From contig OW799235.1 in the NCBI GenBank assembly GCA_941918925.1, positions 22,421,201-22,485,200 on the forward strand: a stretch of DNA of 64,000 bases. The letters run 5' to 3'. The DNA comes from Phyto melanocephala (taxonomy: Eukaryota; Arthropoda; Insecta; Diptera; Rhinophoridae). Of this stretch, positions 9,261 through 21,085 are shown piece by piece. The notes beneath the pieces are model-generated. The model saw nothing but the letters and a program-made list of their open reading frames with translations. It did not search any database and was not told where the DNA came from. Numbering within the stretch: position 1 is the first letter of the stretch; each line of letters starts with the position of its first letter. Both the position numbers and the translations under genes were made by a program.

Positions 9261-9984
9261 TTATTGAAATATATTTTGTATCTTTGATAAATAGTAAAGT
9301 AAGATAAAAATTTATAATATTATGGTACTTAAAAATTTTAAGATAAACCGCTAAAAATGTAAGCAACTTTTTGTCAAGAAATTCCTCTGAATATGTCCTT
9401 AACATCGCTAGAATAAAGACAGATTTTTTTTAAATAAACAATTAAGAGCACTATATTCGGCTGTTGCGAATTTTTGATACCCAGCACCAATTTTGTGCAC
9501 TTTTGCAGCACAAATTTTTTCATATTGTTACTAACAGTAATCGCTGATATTTTGTACCTTCGTTGTGGAACTTCAATTTGATGTTAATTTATTTTTAATA
9601 TATCGTCTTAATTTATTGATAATATCGAGGGCTTATATTCAATACCACCATACGCCAAAACACAAATTTTCAGGAGAGAGAAAAACTGTTTCATTCCAAA
9701 ATTCTTAAGGTATGAATTAATCTTTTTTCTATAATATTTTTTAAATATAACTACTGAGTCACCTTTATAAAAAAAAAGAACTTTTTACTCTATTCGTAGC
9801 GATATAGTTGATGACGGGTATTGCAACTGAAATCTTTAAATATTTTTATGGCGTATAGCGGTTATTGCACAGTAAAAAAAATATTTTTTTGCTCTAATAT
9901 GTAATTTTATTAAATTAACTTTTTGTTTAACGTTTCCTAACTTAAAAGAATTCAACAAACAAAACAAAAAAATAAAAATTATTC
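9261..9984. other. Spacer between the inverted DINE pair, with a DINE 3'-end fragment
   Basis: A minus-strand DINE tail fragment lies at about 9437-9545 (AACAATTAAGAGCACTATAT, then a stem-loop with one inserted base, then GATACCCAGCACC). The rest is AT-rich and unassigned. Confidence 0.6.
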
Positions 9985-12408
9985 AAAAACAAGTAAGAGC
10001 ACTTTATTCGGCTGTGCCGAATCTTTTATACCCACCACCAATTTTGTGTACATTTAAAGCACAATATTTATTATTTTGTTAATCGCAATGGAATAATCTC
10101 TTTATAATAAAGTATGTATCACTTTCTTTGTAGAGGGTGGTTAAATTTTAAGGGCCCATGTTGAAGGTGAACTACGCCTAGTCTTTAAATTTGTTTTCTG
10201 CACTTCACTTGACATTTCTCAATCTCAAACTTACTTACTTAATTTGGTCAGTGGAAAGATACGCAAATGAGCAACGCTTTAAAGTTATTCAGGTTTTTTA
10301 TAAAAATGGGCGTTCAAATCAAAATGCATTTTGTGTTCTTCGTGATTCTTTTGGTCAACATAATCGTTCAAATTCGTCCACAATAGGGAGAATTGTAAAA
10401 CAAATTTAAATTTTTGCAAAACAGGTCTGTATAAAATGTTAGAAAATCTGTGAATACCTTCTTAATTTGTTGAATGGGAACCATTTCTGTTTTTTGCGAT
10501 AGTGTGGCAAAAGAGAGTCATCATCATGCCCAATTGAGCATCAACATTGTCATTGAAAAATTGGACCATAAGATAGGTGAGTGGCGCCAAGGATGGGGGG
10601 CCATTTGGCCGATATTTTGTTAAATACATAATTGAACCATACAAATATTATCATTATAAAAAGAAATGATAATAATTTCTTAAATAATTTGTGTTTTATT
10701 TAAAATTAACATAGGCCCTCAAAATCTAACCACCGTTAATAACTTCGATATGATAGTAAAATGTTTTCGTAAATTTAGTCTTTTAGTGAAAGTGGGCGTT
10801 AAAGTAGGCGTGTCAATAAAGTTTCTGCTAATAAATACAACTTAGATATTTAAATATAGTCCTTTATTTTCCCAAAAACTGTGTCAATAGAGAAATTACA
10901 TGAATTTAAGATAAACCGTTATATGGAAGGTAGGCGGGTCACCTAAACTTTTCGCCACAACAATTACATTGATTAGAAAGATATATGTAGCAAATTTCAT
11001 CATCATACCGCTAATTTTGTCGGTTTTATGAGCTTTTAAATTTAATTAACGGTAGATAACGTGAAAAGTGGGCGTTATAGTAGGCGTGTCAAAGTTGTTT
11101 TTGCTATTGAGTACAACTCAGATATTTCAATATAGTCCTTTATTATTCAAAAATCTTTATTAATAGAGAAATTATATAAATTTTAGGTAAAACGTTATAT
11201 CGGAGGTGGGCGTAAAAGTGGCCGTGGCACCTTAATTTTCTTGCACAGTAATGAAATTGACTAGAAAGATATATGTAGCAAATTTCATCATCATACCGCT
11301 ATTTTTGTCGGTTTTATGAGCTTTTAAATTTAATTAACGGTAGATAACGTGAAAAGTGGGCGTTATAGTAGGCGTGTCAAAGTTGTTTTTGCTATTGAGT
11401 ACAACTCAGATATTTCAATATAGTCCTTTATTATTCAAAAATCTTTATTAATAGAGAAATTATATAAATTTTAGGTAAAACGTTATATCGGAGGTGGGCG
11501 TAAAAGTGGCCGTGGCACCTTAATTTTCTTGCACAGTAATGAAATTGACTAGAAGGATACACGTAGCAAATTTTATCTTCATACCTCTTATTTTGTCGTT
11601 TTTATGAGCTTTTAAATTTCATTAACGGTAGATAACGTGAAAAGTGGGCGTTATAGTAGGCGTGCCAAAGTTGTTTTTGCTAATGAATACAACTCAGATA
11701 TTTCAATATTGTACTTTATTATTCCAAAATCTGTATTAATAGAGAAATTATATGAATTTTGGGTAAAACGTTATATGGGAGGTGGGCGTAAAAGTGGGCG
11801 TGGCACAGTGATTTTCAGTCAGAAAAAAACATTTGACCAAAAAGTCACTTGTGCAAAATTTCAGAGCCGTACATTTAATTTTGTTCCTTTTATGACGTTT
11901 TATGACCGAAAAATACACTGTGCGGTATAAATTTTCGTACATTTTGATCGATAACTCCTTTCCTCATTCATAGATTTAGATAATTTTCAGCGGAAAATAT
12001 TGTTTTTACTCAGGAAATATATATTCGAAGTTTCATGAGTCTACGTTAATGCGTTTGGACACAATTCCATTTTATTCGATGTTCGAAGGACACGGTTTTT
12101 TCGACCTACTCTTGCTTTTTGAGCTATAACTCTCTTCCTTATATTCCGATTAAGCCCATTTTCAATACCAAACAAACCTTGTCTATAAGAAAGATTCTGG
12201 CAAAATTTGAGCCCCCTAGCTTATTCGGAGCGACCTCTATCGTGCTTTCAACAGACGGACAGACGGACGGACATAGCTAGATCGTCATCAAATCAAACCC
12301 TGATTCAGAATATATATACTTTATGGGGTCTAAAATGGATATTTCGATGTGTTACAAACGGAATGATAAAATGAATATACCCCCACCATTTTTTTGGTGG
12401 CGGGTATA
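9985..12408 (-). mobile_element. DINE-1-like Helentron copy B
   Basis: In minus orientation it starts TATACCCGCCACCAAAAAAA (12408 side) and ends with stem-loop ATTCGGCACAGCCGAAT and CTTACTTGTTTT at 9985. Three internal units of about 285-295 bp (marker AACGTGAAAAGTGGGCGTTA on the plus strand near 11056, 11346 and 11634) make up its centre. A mariner MITE sits near its 3' end. Confidence 0.85.
10133..10736 (+). mobile_element. mariner-derived MITE in DINE copy B, with transposase N-terminal relic
   Basis: The left end GAGGGTGGTTAAATTTTAAG has a matching inverted right end near 10705-10736; TA lies at 10131-10132. The plus strand at about 10258-10409 reads YANEQRFKVIQVFYKNGRS, then RDSFGQHNRSNSSTIGRIV, the mariner helix-turn-helix region. 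A later stretch reads DSVAKE-like. The DD34D/DD41D catalytic domain is gone. Confidence 0.8.
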
Positions 12409-12448
12409 AAAAGGTAATTCAAATTGGACATTGTCACAATGCTTTTTA

Positions 12449-12856
12449 TTACTTAGACTCCATCTGAACTAAATTATCATAAAAATAATGATGTTCTAGT
12501 GATATAACTGGTTTGAAATCTTGAAGATTTTTCCATTTACTAAGCTGGATTGGAAGCTGAGCAGTATGCAAATGCTTTGGTTCAGTATATCCTGTGTACT
12601 TTTTAATTTTTCATTAAAGTTAACTTTAAATTGAACTTCTCCACTTGGCAAATACTTAAGTGATCTTACATGAAAAACTGTTGGATCATTTTTGGTTCGA
12701 CCGGGTCTAATGCTCGAAAAGCGAATAAGTTTGGAATCATTGAAGTTTTTAAAAAAAACTGTATTTTAAATACATGGCATCGAATGGTTTAATAACTACT
12801 GTGTCATTAATTTTTACTGTTTTTCGTAATTCTTTGGTTATTCTGTTATAAGACAT
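12449..12856 (-). pseudogene. Broken unidentified ORF of about 136 codons
   Basis: From the ATG at 12856 the minus strand reads MSYNRITKELRKTVKIND, then VVIKPFDAMYLKYSFF. After a frameshift in an A/T run (near 12760) it continues FNDSKLIRFSSIRPGRTK, then VFHVRSLKYLPSGEVQFK. After a second shift (near 12605) it continues YTGYTEPKHLHTAQLPIQL, then ending VQMESK and TAA at 12449-12451. The coherent, non-repetitive protein sense across two frameshifts suggests a decayed real gene. The family is not recognised. A remnant of a large mobile element or an endogenous viral gene is possible but unproven. Confidence 0.5.
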
Positions 12857-14934
12857 TTTAACCTATTGTTATGGTCTTTGAATTGTATTGAATTTCCTAA
12901 TGGGAATAAGCTGTTTGCTTAACAAATTCTTTTTTATACAACAAACATTTATTGTGTCCATTGTCCGCTACAAATATTTTCGTTTTTGTTGAAATATTTG
13001 TAGTTATTGACAGTTAATTTTTGCTTGTTAACTAGAAGGCGTAAATTAAAACGTAAAAAAATTTTTCTTTAAAGTAAAAACTAGTCAGTACAGTCCATAA
13101 TCTTATAGAATTAACAGTGTCAATATTTATTTATGAGAGAAGGAACGAGTGGAAATTTATTCTTTACAAAGGGTATAATAAGCAGAAAATAAACTTTTTA
13201 CTCAACTTTGTCTTAATAAAATGATATATATTTCTATTTATTATATATTTTGTATTCTTTGGCTCTTCATTTTGTTTTAGTTGTATACGCTGCTGGAGAA
13301 ACTCAAACTAAAGATGGTGGAAGATGGTGTATGTCAGTGGGCTCGTTTATCCTGTAAGTTTAGTTTGGTTTTCACTCTGCAACAGAGTTTGTTGATCACT
13401 GAAGTTCTCCTTCATTTTTTCGGAAAAAATTAAGCCATTTTTTTAATTTCTTCTTGTGTGTTTTGTTTGTAATTTTTTATTTCGAACATTTATGCCTCGT
13501 TACATCATTAGTGAGAATTTTTTCCACTACAAACAACAAAAAGATACGAAAAATAATATTAAACACTTTTCTGTTTTTCAACTGCTGTGGCTGCTAGTGA
13601 TAATGATGATGGTGGCATAATATTTTATAAGATACCTTGATTTGCTTATTTTGTTTGATTATGTCCTTGTGGTTCATCATTTACAAATGAAAACTTGACG
13701 AATATCAGAGTTAAGTTGCCATAAAAGCCAATAAGTAGCTTTTGAGCTCTTTTTTCATGCTTTTTGTGTATATTTCTTTAGATTCACAATTTAGCCATAC
13801 TTATTTCAACCACTTACATTTTAAAGTTTTACCTCGTTTTTTTGCAGTACAATTTTTATTACGTTTCACTTATTTGGGTTGTAGGAAAATGAAAAAAATT
13901 TAAAAATATATTCGAGGAACGAATTTGAAAAAGAACAGAATCAGAGCCTTTAAAAAGTTAGTTAAGTGTAAATTTTAATGATTTGTCAAATATAAAGAAA
14001 ATATTTCAAGGATAAGTGACCAAGTGGCTTTAGTTAATAGGAATATGACTACAACGATATATAAGGCAAAGGATATTTGTTTTGATTAAAGAACGATTTT
14101 GTATTAAATTTATACCTGAATAACGGTTAGTGCTTTCCAAATTTATTACACGAAGCACTAATTAAAATGTTTTTTTTTCTTAAACTGTAAATCTTCTTCA
14201 ACTTCAACAACGGAAAACCGAATAAAAAATCCCTATTATCATAAAAAGCTTTTGTTAAAGAAAAATTTATGTACTTTGAGCCCATAGGTGACAGACCTTT
14301 AGTGTGGCTAACTCTATGATGTTTCGTAAATAAATTTAAAAACATCAGTTCGGTATAAAATTTATCAATACCAATATATTAAACTCTAAGTGGCAGTGTT
14401 CATTTAAACCAGGTTTGACTTTCGCTTGGTGAAATAATCTAAAGTTTACTTTGAAAGTGTATGTCCATCTATATCTATTGCAAGTACCCAAAATATATAA
14501 GAATACATCGTAACCCGTCCTGCAAAATAGTACGACAATGTCTGACAATTCTTAAAAATATCTGATTTTTTCATTCAAATATGTTAAAAAAATTTTAATT
14601 AGTTTTTTTATCGTTATGTTTTATAGATTTAAAGGATGAAGGGTTGTTGTTAGGTAAATTTCGATCTAACTCGTTATGGTACGAAAACATGAAAAGAGGA
14701 AACCAATTTGTTACCGATTTCAATTAACTTAACTGTCGGAAGTTTAATATATGATATTTACATCCAACACATAGGCACCGATCAAGAGAGTGCTGATGAT
14801 GAAATCGTAGCTGGTTTCGAAAATGAGTTCCACATTCCACATTGTCGTAAGAAGAATGTTAAAATAAACTCGAGTCAGAATGAAATTTAAATATAAATTA
14901 AAGATATTAAGACAACAACAACAGTAATAATAAT
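12857..14934. other. Unassigned AT-rich DNA
   Basis: Two kilobases without recognisable coding sequence or repeat. Short ORFs (e.g. around 14127-14548) lack motifs. Confidence 0.5.
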
Positions 14935-15141
14935 TATATCTGTGGCTTGGAGCTAAAAGGCACAATGATGCTTTCATAATGACATTGGCCAGCATTTTAT
15001 TTATGGAGCTGTTCTGGGTTAAGAATGACTTTAGCTGTTTTACCATAATGAAATGGAGCAAGAAAACAAATCTAATGCAATGATTAACTCAAAAGAGCAA
15101 AAAAGTGACACTGTCCCCTTTAGCTCCAAGCCACAGATATA
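14935..15141. mobile_element. 207-bp MITE with 25-bp inverted ends
   Basis: TATATCTGTGGCTTGGAGCT at 14935 is matched by AGCTCCAAGCCACAGATATA ending at 15141. The interior (about 155 bp) is non-coding. The TATA ends fit a TA-target (Tc1/mariner-type) MITE, but the exact duplication cannot be separated from the palindromic end. Confidence 0.65.
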
Positions 15142-15231
15142 TTTGTGATTTTTTATTCACATGGCGGTTTCACCCCTTCAGCGATCCTTATCTTTTATGA
15201 TTCTAATTAGAAATTATATTCAATTTTTTGA

Positions 15232-15264
<33 letters not shown>

Positions 15265-15296
15265 GTCTATCTATCTATCTATCTATCTATCTATCA

Positions 15297-15349
<53 letters not shown>
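15232..15349 (+). repeat. (ATCT)n microsatellite
   Basis: About 29 tandem ATCT units with a few interruptions (CTGT, CAAT), ending exactly where the Helitron 5' end TCTATATATA begins. Confidence 0.95.
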
Positions 15350-15354
<5 letters not shown>

Positions 15355-16211
15355 ATATATAAAAGTGAAACTCTGTGTGTGTGAGTGTTAGCTATAGACT
15401 CCGAAACTGTAAAACCGATCGGGCTCAAACTTTAATAAGTTATTGTACACATACCAGGGAGTGTTTATGGGTGTAAACAAGTGGGCGGTGCCACGCCCAT
15501 AAAAAATTAGTTATCATTTTTAGCTACTTGCACATGACCGATTTTTCTGAAACTTTTCACACATATTGAGCTGTCATGACTTTATAATTTCGTGATAAGA
15601 AAAGTGGGCGGGGTCACGCCCATAAAAAAGTTATAATATTGAGGTACTTGCACTGGACTGATTATTCTGAAACTTTGCACACATATTAAGCTGTCAAGAC
15701 TTTATGATTTCGTCATTAAAAAAGTGGGCAGTGCCACGCCCATAAAAAAAGTTATAATTTTAAGGTACTTGCACTGGACCGATTTTTCTGAAACTTTTCA
15801 CACACATTGAGCTGTCATGACTTTACAATTTCGTGATTAGGAAAGTGGGAAGTGCCACGCCCATAAAAAAAAGTTATCTTTTTCAGCTACTTAAACTTCA
15901 CCGATTTTTCTAAAACTTTTCACACACATATTGAGGTCTCATGATAATACAATTTCGTGATTAGAAAAGTGAACAGGAACACGCCCATAAAAAATTTAAA
16001 ATTTTGAGGAACTTTTACTAGACCCATTTTTCTGAAACTTTGCACACATATTGAGTTGTCATGACTATACAATTTCTTGATTAGAAAAGTGGGCAGTGCT
16101 ACATTAAAAAATTTTTTTAATTTTTAGCTTTTTGCACTTGATATTCAATTTAGATTCAGAATGCATTTTTATTCATTAAGGGGCGTAGCAACGCGCGCCG
16201 GGCTTTTCTAG
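15350..16211 (+). mobile_element. Nonautonomous Helitron, copy 1
   Basis: The 5' end TCTATATATATAAAAGTGAA is preceded by A, and the 3' end GGGCTTTTCTAG is followed by T, matching Helitron rules (5' TC, 3' CTRR, A/T target). A GC-rich palindromic segment ACGCGCGCCGGGC precedes the 3' end. The centre holds about 120-bp tandem units with CACGCCCATAAAAAA and a CTGTCATGACTTTA word. No Rep/helicase coding. Confidence 0.85.
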
Positions 16212-16455
16212 TATTTTAGAATTATAAATTAATATTTATTCAAACTTTTTATTTACATTTATTGTTAATCATTTATTCTGACTTTTTTTTTTGGGGTTTT
16301 TGTGGAAGAATTGTTTTATTTATTCTTAGTAATATGTTCGATATTTTTATATATCAGTAGTAGTAAATAGTATTATGATAAGTTTTATGTTATCATGTGA
16401 ATAGGGTAATTGATAGAGAGATAATAAACTACCAAGTATATTCATTTCGTAATGC

Positions 16456-17578
16456 AACGAGTTATTAAAAATCTGGAAAACTATTGTTATATGTGGAATC
16501 TTGAGGTTAATCTGAAGAAATCCGAAATTCTAATATTTAGAAATGGTGGCCGATTAAGCCGGCAAGAAAAATGTTTTTTTTAAGAGAGAAGAAGTAATTA
16601 TATCATCTGAATTTAATTACTTAAGAGTAATCTTTACGCCAAAGCTAAAGTTCAATAAACATTTAGAAAAAAGAAGCATACAAGCGAAAAACGCAATAAA
16701 CACAATATGGCAAGATTTAATTGGGAAACATGAAATTAATTTAAGAATGAAGTGGAAAGTTTATCTTACTATGTAGAGCAATACAATCATATGCGGCTCA
16801 GGTATTGGGTTTTAGACATTTTGAAGAAGTAAATAAGCTGCAACGATATTACATGAAAAAAATTTTAAATTTACCAAGCTTTACTCCTAACTACATTCTT
16901 ATGCTAGAAACTATTGCTGAAGACAGTTATATTTATACTTTGGGGCTCAATCTTAAATATTTAAGCAGAACAATGTAACATTATGGATAAGACAGATTGC
17001 CTCACCAGCTATCCTTAATATTATTACGTCGTAACATTTTCTGGACAAGCGAATTAAAGTCGAAAGCTTTGTCATTTAACATTAATTTGCCAGAAACAAA
17101 CCCAACTGAGTTACAATGGAATCAATTTAGCACGGAACTACTAAATAATATGAAAAGTAGTACCTTTAATGAAAGATTGCAGAGAAAATCTGAATCAACC
17201 ACAAGAATCTTCAAATATCTGGATTATAAAAGAGGAAACCATTATTTCCAGGATAATTTTAACACAAATAATATCACTTGGATCTTTAAAGCACGTAGTG
17301 GGCTTATTGCGTTAAACTACAATATGTTTGGTGCGTCAGACGTAGACAGGTGTTGTAAATTGTGCAATCTACATGAAATGGAAACTTTTCAACTCTTTCT
17401 TGGGGGCTGTCCAGTGCTAAAAGAATTTAGGCGTGCCTGCTTTCAAAAATCTAATTTAACGGAAGAAGAGATAATTCATATTTTAAATGGTATAAATAAA
17501 GAAGACTGGTCAAACTTAGTTAAATATTTAAAATGTACTTTAAAATACAGAAACTTTTTGTTAACTGAATTTAATTAA
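16456..17578 (+). pseudogene. Non-LTR retrotransposon (LINE) 3' relic
   Basis: The start reads RVIKNLENYCYMWNLEVNLK, KSEILIFRNGGRLS, the palm/thumb region of LINE reverse transcriptases (W.l.vN..KSe.liFrnGGr). Frameshifts and stops follow to about 16990. An open 193-codon stretch (16997-17578) then gives the C-terminal domain with CCKLCNLHEMET and GGCPVLKEFR, a CCHC-like finger in which the expected His appears to be Leu. The 3' region has AATAAA near 17750 and an ATTCTA-repeat tail at about 17762-17780. The RT catalytic YADD box is not present. Clade is uncertain (Jockey/I-like). Confidence 0.7.
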
Positions 17579-18200
17579 TTTTATAACAATAACTGTTACT
17601 TATTTTTTACCAAAAATGCTGATAACTAATTATGATCTTTCGACAGACGTTTTTAAAAAACATGTCGTTAATATTCTATTTTATTTTCTTGTTTATATGC
17701 ATAAATGAATCATTGAATTAAACTTGTAAATTAATCTTTAATATATTTATAAATAAAGAAAAATTCTAATTCTAATTTTTATTCTGACTTAAATTAAAAA
17801 AAAAATAAAAATGTAACTATGCCTTCAATATTTCCAAACAAGAGATGAATACAGAAATAACAAAAAGAATTTTAAAAACATGTCTTTTGATAAGAAGGAA
17901 GGAAAAACTTAGAAAAAAAGGTACACCTCCAACTTGATAATTTCATAAAATTGTTACATAAACACCTGGGGGCTGATTCTCGCATCCGTATACGAGCGAA
18001 ATTATATTCGAACGTGCGAGTTTTCTTACTTTTGGGATTCTCTCATTCGATATCGAGTATCGACTATCGAAATTTCTAATGATGCATTCGATAACGAGCT
18101 ACATTTCGAATGCAACCTTGCGAGTATAAACTCGTTAGCAAAAAATCATTCGAGTTAACGTTTTAAAGTATAAAAGTGAACAGAAAAGAAAATGTAAGTT

Positions 18201-19885
18201 AACAAGTAAGAGCACTATATTCGGCTGTGCCGAATCTTTTATACCCACCACCAGTTTTCCGTTCTTTTGTAGCTAGGGTTTTTTTTCCAAAAAATTTTTG
18301 TCCAGAAATGCGAGATTTATTTTTTAATATCCCGGGATCCCGCAGCAAACCAAATAAAAAGTAAATTTGTTTTTAATTAAAAAAAAAACTTTTTATTAAA
18401 AAGCATAAAATAGTTTATAATGTAAAAAAAAACTATAAAAATCAAAAAAAAATTTGAATTTAAAATATAAATTGAGTAAAAATATTTTTTATTGAAAAAA
18501 ATATTATTCTCTAGATACGAGATCAAATATATATAAACACAAACAAAAAAAAACAAAAATACAGGTACTTCAGCTATAAGATCAAAAATAAAATCATTAG
18601 AATTCAATTTCAATATAAACAATATAAACATCTGCTTTCGAATCGTAGCCACCTTTTTTATTTCCCGGGATCCCGAAAAATAATCCCGGGAAATCGGGAA
18701 GATTAAATAACTCAAATTCGCGGAAAATAACCCAATTTAAAGCACAAAATGTATTTGTTTGTTATTAACAGTAATCGCTATGCAATAATCTCTTTATACT
18801 AAAATATGTCTCACTTTCTTTGTATAACTTCGATATGCTAGTAAAATGTTTTCGTAAATTAAGTCTTTCAATGAAAGTGGGCATTAAAGTAGGCGTTTTG
18901 AAGGTGTTTCTACTAATGAATTCAACTTAGATATTTCACTACAGTCCCTTATTATTCCAAAATCTTTATTCATAGACGAATTATATGAATTTCAGATAAG
19001 CCGTTATATGGCAGGCAGGCGTTAAAGTGGGCGTGTCACATAACAATAATATTGACTAGAAAGAAATATGTGGCAAATTTCATCATCATACCTCCAATTT
19101 TGTCGGTTTTATGAGCTTTTAAATTTCATTAACACTAGATAACGTGAAAAGTGGTCGTAATAATAGGCGTGTCGAAATTATTTTTAAAAATGAATGCAAC
19201 TTAGGTGTTTTAATATAGTCCTTTATTATTCTAAAATCTTTAGTCGTAGAGAAATTATATGAATTTAAGTTTATACGTTATATGGGAGGTGGGCGTAAAA
19301 GTGGGTGTGTCACATTTATTTTCCGTTAGAACAAAGCATATGACCAAAAAGCCATGTGTACAAAATTTCAGAGTCGTACATCCAATTTTGTTGCTTTTAT
19401 GACGTTTTTGTTTTTATATATACCGAAAAATACACTGCGCGGTAATGCATAGATTTAGGTAATTTTAAGGGAAAGATATTGTTTTCACTCAGGAAATATA
19501 TATTCGAAGTTTCATGAGTCAACGTTAATGCGTTTGGACACAATTCCATTTTATTCGATGTTCGAAGGACTCGGTTTTTTCGACCTACTCTTGCTTTACG
19601 AGCTATAACTCTTTTCCTAATATTCCGATTTAGCCCATTTTCAATACCAAACAAACCTTGTCTATAAGAAAGATTCTGGCAAAATTTGAGCCCCCTAGCT
19701 TTTTCGGTGCGACCTCTATCGTGCTTTCAACAGATGGACAGACGGACGGACATAGCTAGATCGTCATAAAATCAAACCCCGATTCAGAATATATACTTTA
19801 TGGGGTCTAAAATGGATATTTCGATGTGTTACAAACGGAATGACAAAATGAATATACCCCCACCATTTTTTTGGTGGCGGGTATA
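18201..19885 (-). mobile_element. DINE-1-like Helentron copy C, without the mariner MITE
   Basis: It has the same terminal structure as copies A and B (stem-loop plus CTTACTTGTT at 18201; GGTGGCGGGTATA at 19885). It is shorter, with about two internal units. At 18818-18834 it reads CTTTGTATAACTTCGAT, the uninterrupted form of the site that holds a mariner MITE in copies A, B, D and E. It lies downstream of a GTAAGT donor and upstream of the gene start at 19946, probably inside a 5' UTR intron of the host element. Confidence 0.85.
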
Positions 19886-19945
19886 AAAATGTATGATATT
19901 TTTTTTAAAGTAAATTGTTATATTTCTAGGTCAAAGTTAACAAAA

Positions 19946-20817
19946 ATGAATAATTCTAAAAAAAAGATCCTTGGAAATTTTATGGCAAAGCACACTGATT
20001 TGGCAAAAAGCCTTTAACCGAACAGTTCGCAAGGGAAAGCGAGGGCTATCCAACTTTGGGAGCAACTAGCCGCGAAACTTAATGCTTCTGGTCGCACCAA
20101 TAAAAGATGTGAAAATGTGGCGGAAGGTAATATAACAAGAAAAAATTGTTTTACTTTTAGTAATGATTTTTTTGTTTAGGTATACGCTGATCAAAAACAA
20201 CCTGTAAATAAGAAGTTTTCTTAAAATAAATCTTCGAAGAAAAGAACCGTATGATAAAAAAACAACAAATCTTGGCTGCTGCTGGCATAGAAGTCGCTGC
20301 TTATGGTCTGAAAGCTGTGCAAAGCTTTGGATCAGTTTTAAAAACACAAACAGAGCCAAAGTTAAACCCTAAATTTTTAGGTGATGAATTAAGTTTAATA
20401 GCGCCTGAAGATCACAATAATGACTTGCCATGCACTTCTTCGTCTTTAGTCTCGGACAGTAACCACTCCTCATGTATAGAAGATGATGATTTAGAAGAAT
20501 CAGTGCCAGAAGATATAAAAAATATAGCGTAAAGAAATGGGAAACAAAAATTATTTTGCTAAAAAAAAAAGATGATGACTACAGAGAACTACCAAAAGGA
20601 GATGCTAAAAATATTAGATTCCCTTATAGAAATAAAAAGAGACCTCGAATAAAAACAAAAGAATGTCGAACTGAATATTCAGTTAATTGAAATGAAAAAG
20701 AAAAGCCTACAAATTAAGGAAGAAGTGCAATACTTAGACAAACAAATTAAAGAAATAGAGTTGCAAATACGAAGTAAGAAGTTAGAAACACTTAATATGG
20801 GTATCGAAATACAATAA
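19946..20817 (+). pseudogene. Zeste-type Myb/SANT-like DNA-binding protein relic
   Basis: The start reads MNNSKKKILGNFMAKHTDLAK. After a frameshift near 20010 it continues AIQLWEQLAAKLNASGRTNK. A short intron follows (GTAATA at about 20129 to TTTAG at 20179), then VYADQKQPVNKK. This matches the LWeeLa..LNalG....K.W..vw.D.K pattern of zeste-like Myb/SANT (regulatory protein zeste) domains. An acidic open stretch lies at 20251-20532 (EDDDLEESVPED). The C-terminal part is a Lys/Glu-rich coiled coil ending at 20817. Frameshifts and a stop near 20650 make it a pseudogene. Such proteins are common as second genes of Harbinger-type transposons. Confidence 0.6.
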
Positions 20818-21085
20818 AAATAGCAATAAATCCCTACGTACATAAAACTTATAAGCTTTAATTTTTTTAGTTTAAAAAAATATGAACAAAATTAAGTTCT
20901 TTACAACACTGAACTAAAAACTCGATTCGTTTTGTATCGAGTAACATCATTAGAAAACTGTACGCTATCGAAAATAATTTCGATACGAGTTGTATTTCGA
21001 TCACGAATGCGAGAATTAGCCCCCTGTTTTCGGATATGCGTTCCACTCGGCTTATATCGGAATAATTTTTCAGTATTATTAAACA

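Larger units (their letters stand above)
17968..21024 (+). mobile_element. Harbinger-like element carrying a zeste-type Myb/SANT gene, split by a DINE
   Basis: Inverted ends GGGGGCTGATTCTCGCATCC (17968) and its complement-like GCGAGAATTAGCCCCC (ending 21024), with CGAAAT-rich subterminal sequence on both sides. The interior holds a decayed Myb/SANT-like gene and DINE copy C. No transposase was found, and the 3-bp target duplication cannot be confirmed, so the superfamily call is tentative. Confidence 0.55.

Noticed and set aside
15161..15391. Open frame of repeated Leu-Ser-Ile-Tyr
   Set aside because: It is translation of the (ATCT)n microsatellite.
18377..18715. 112-codon minus-strand open frame rich in Phe/Ile/Leu
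   Set aside because: AT-rich low-complexity sequence inside DINE copy C; composition alone explains it.
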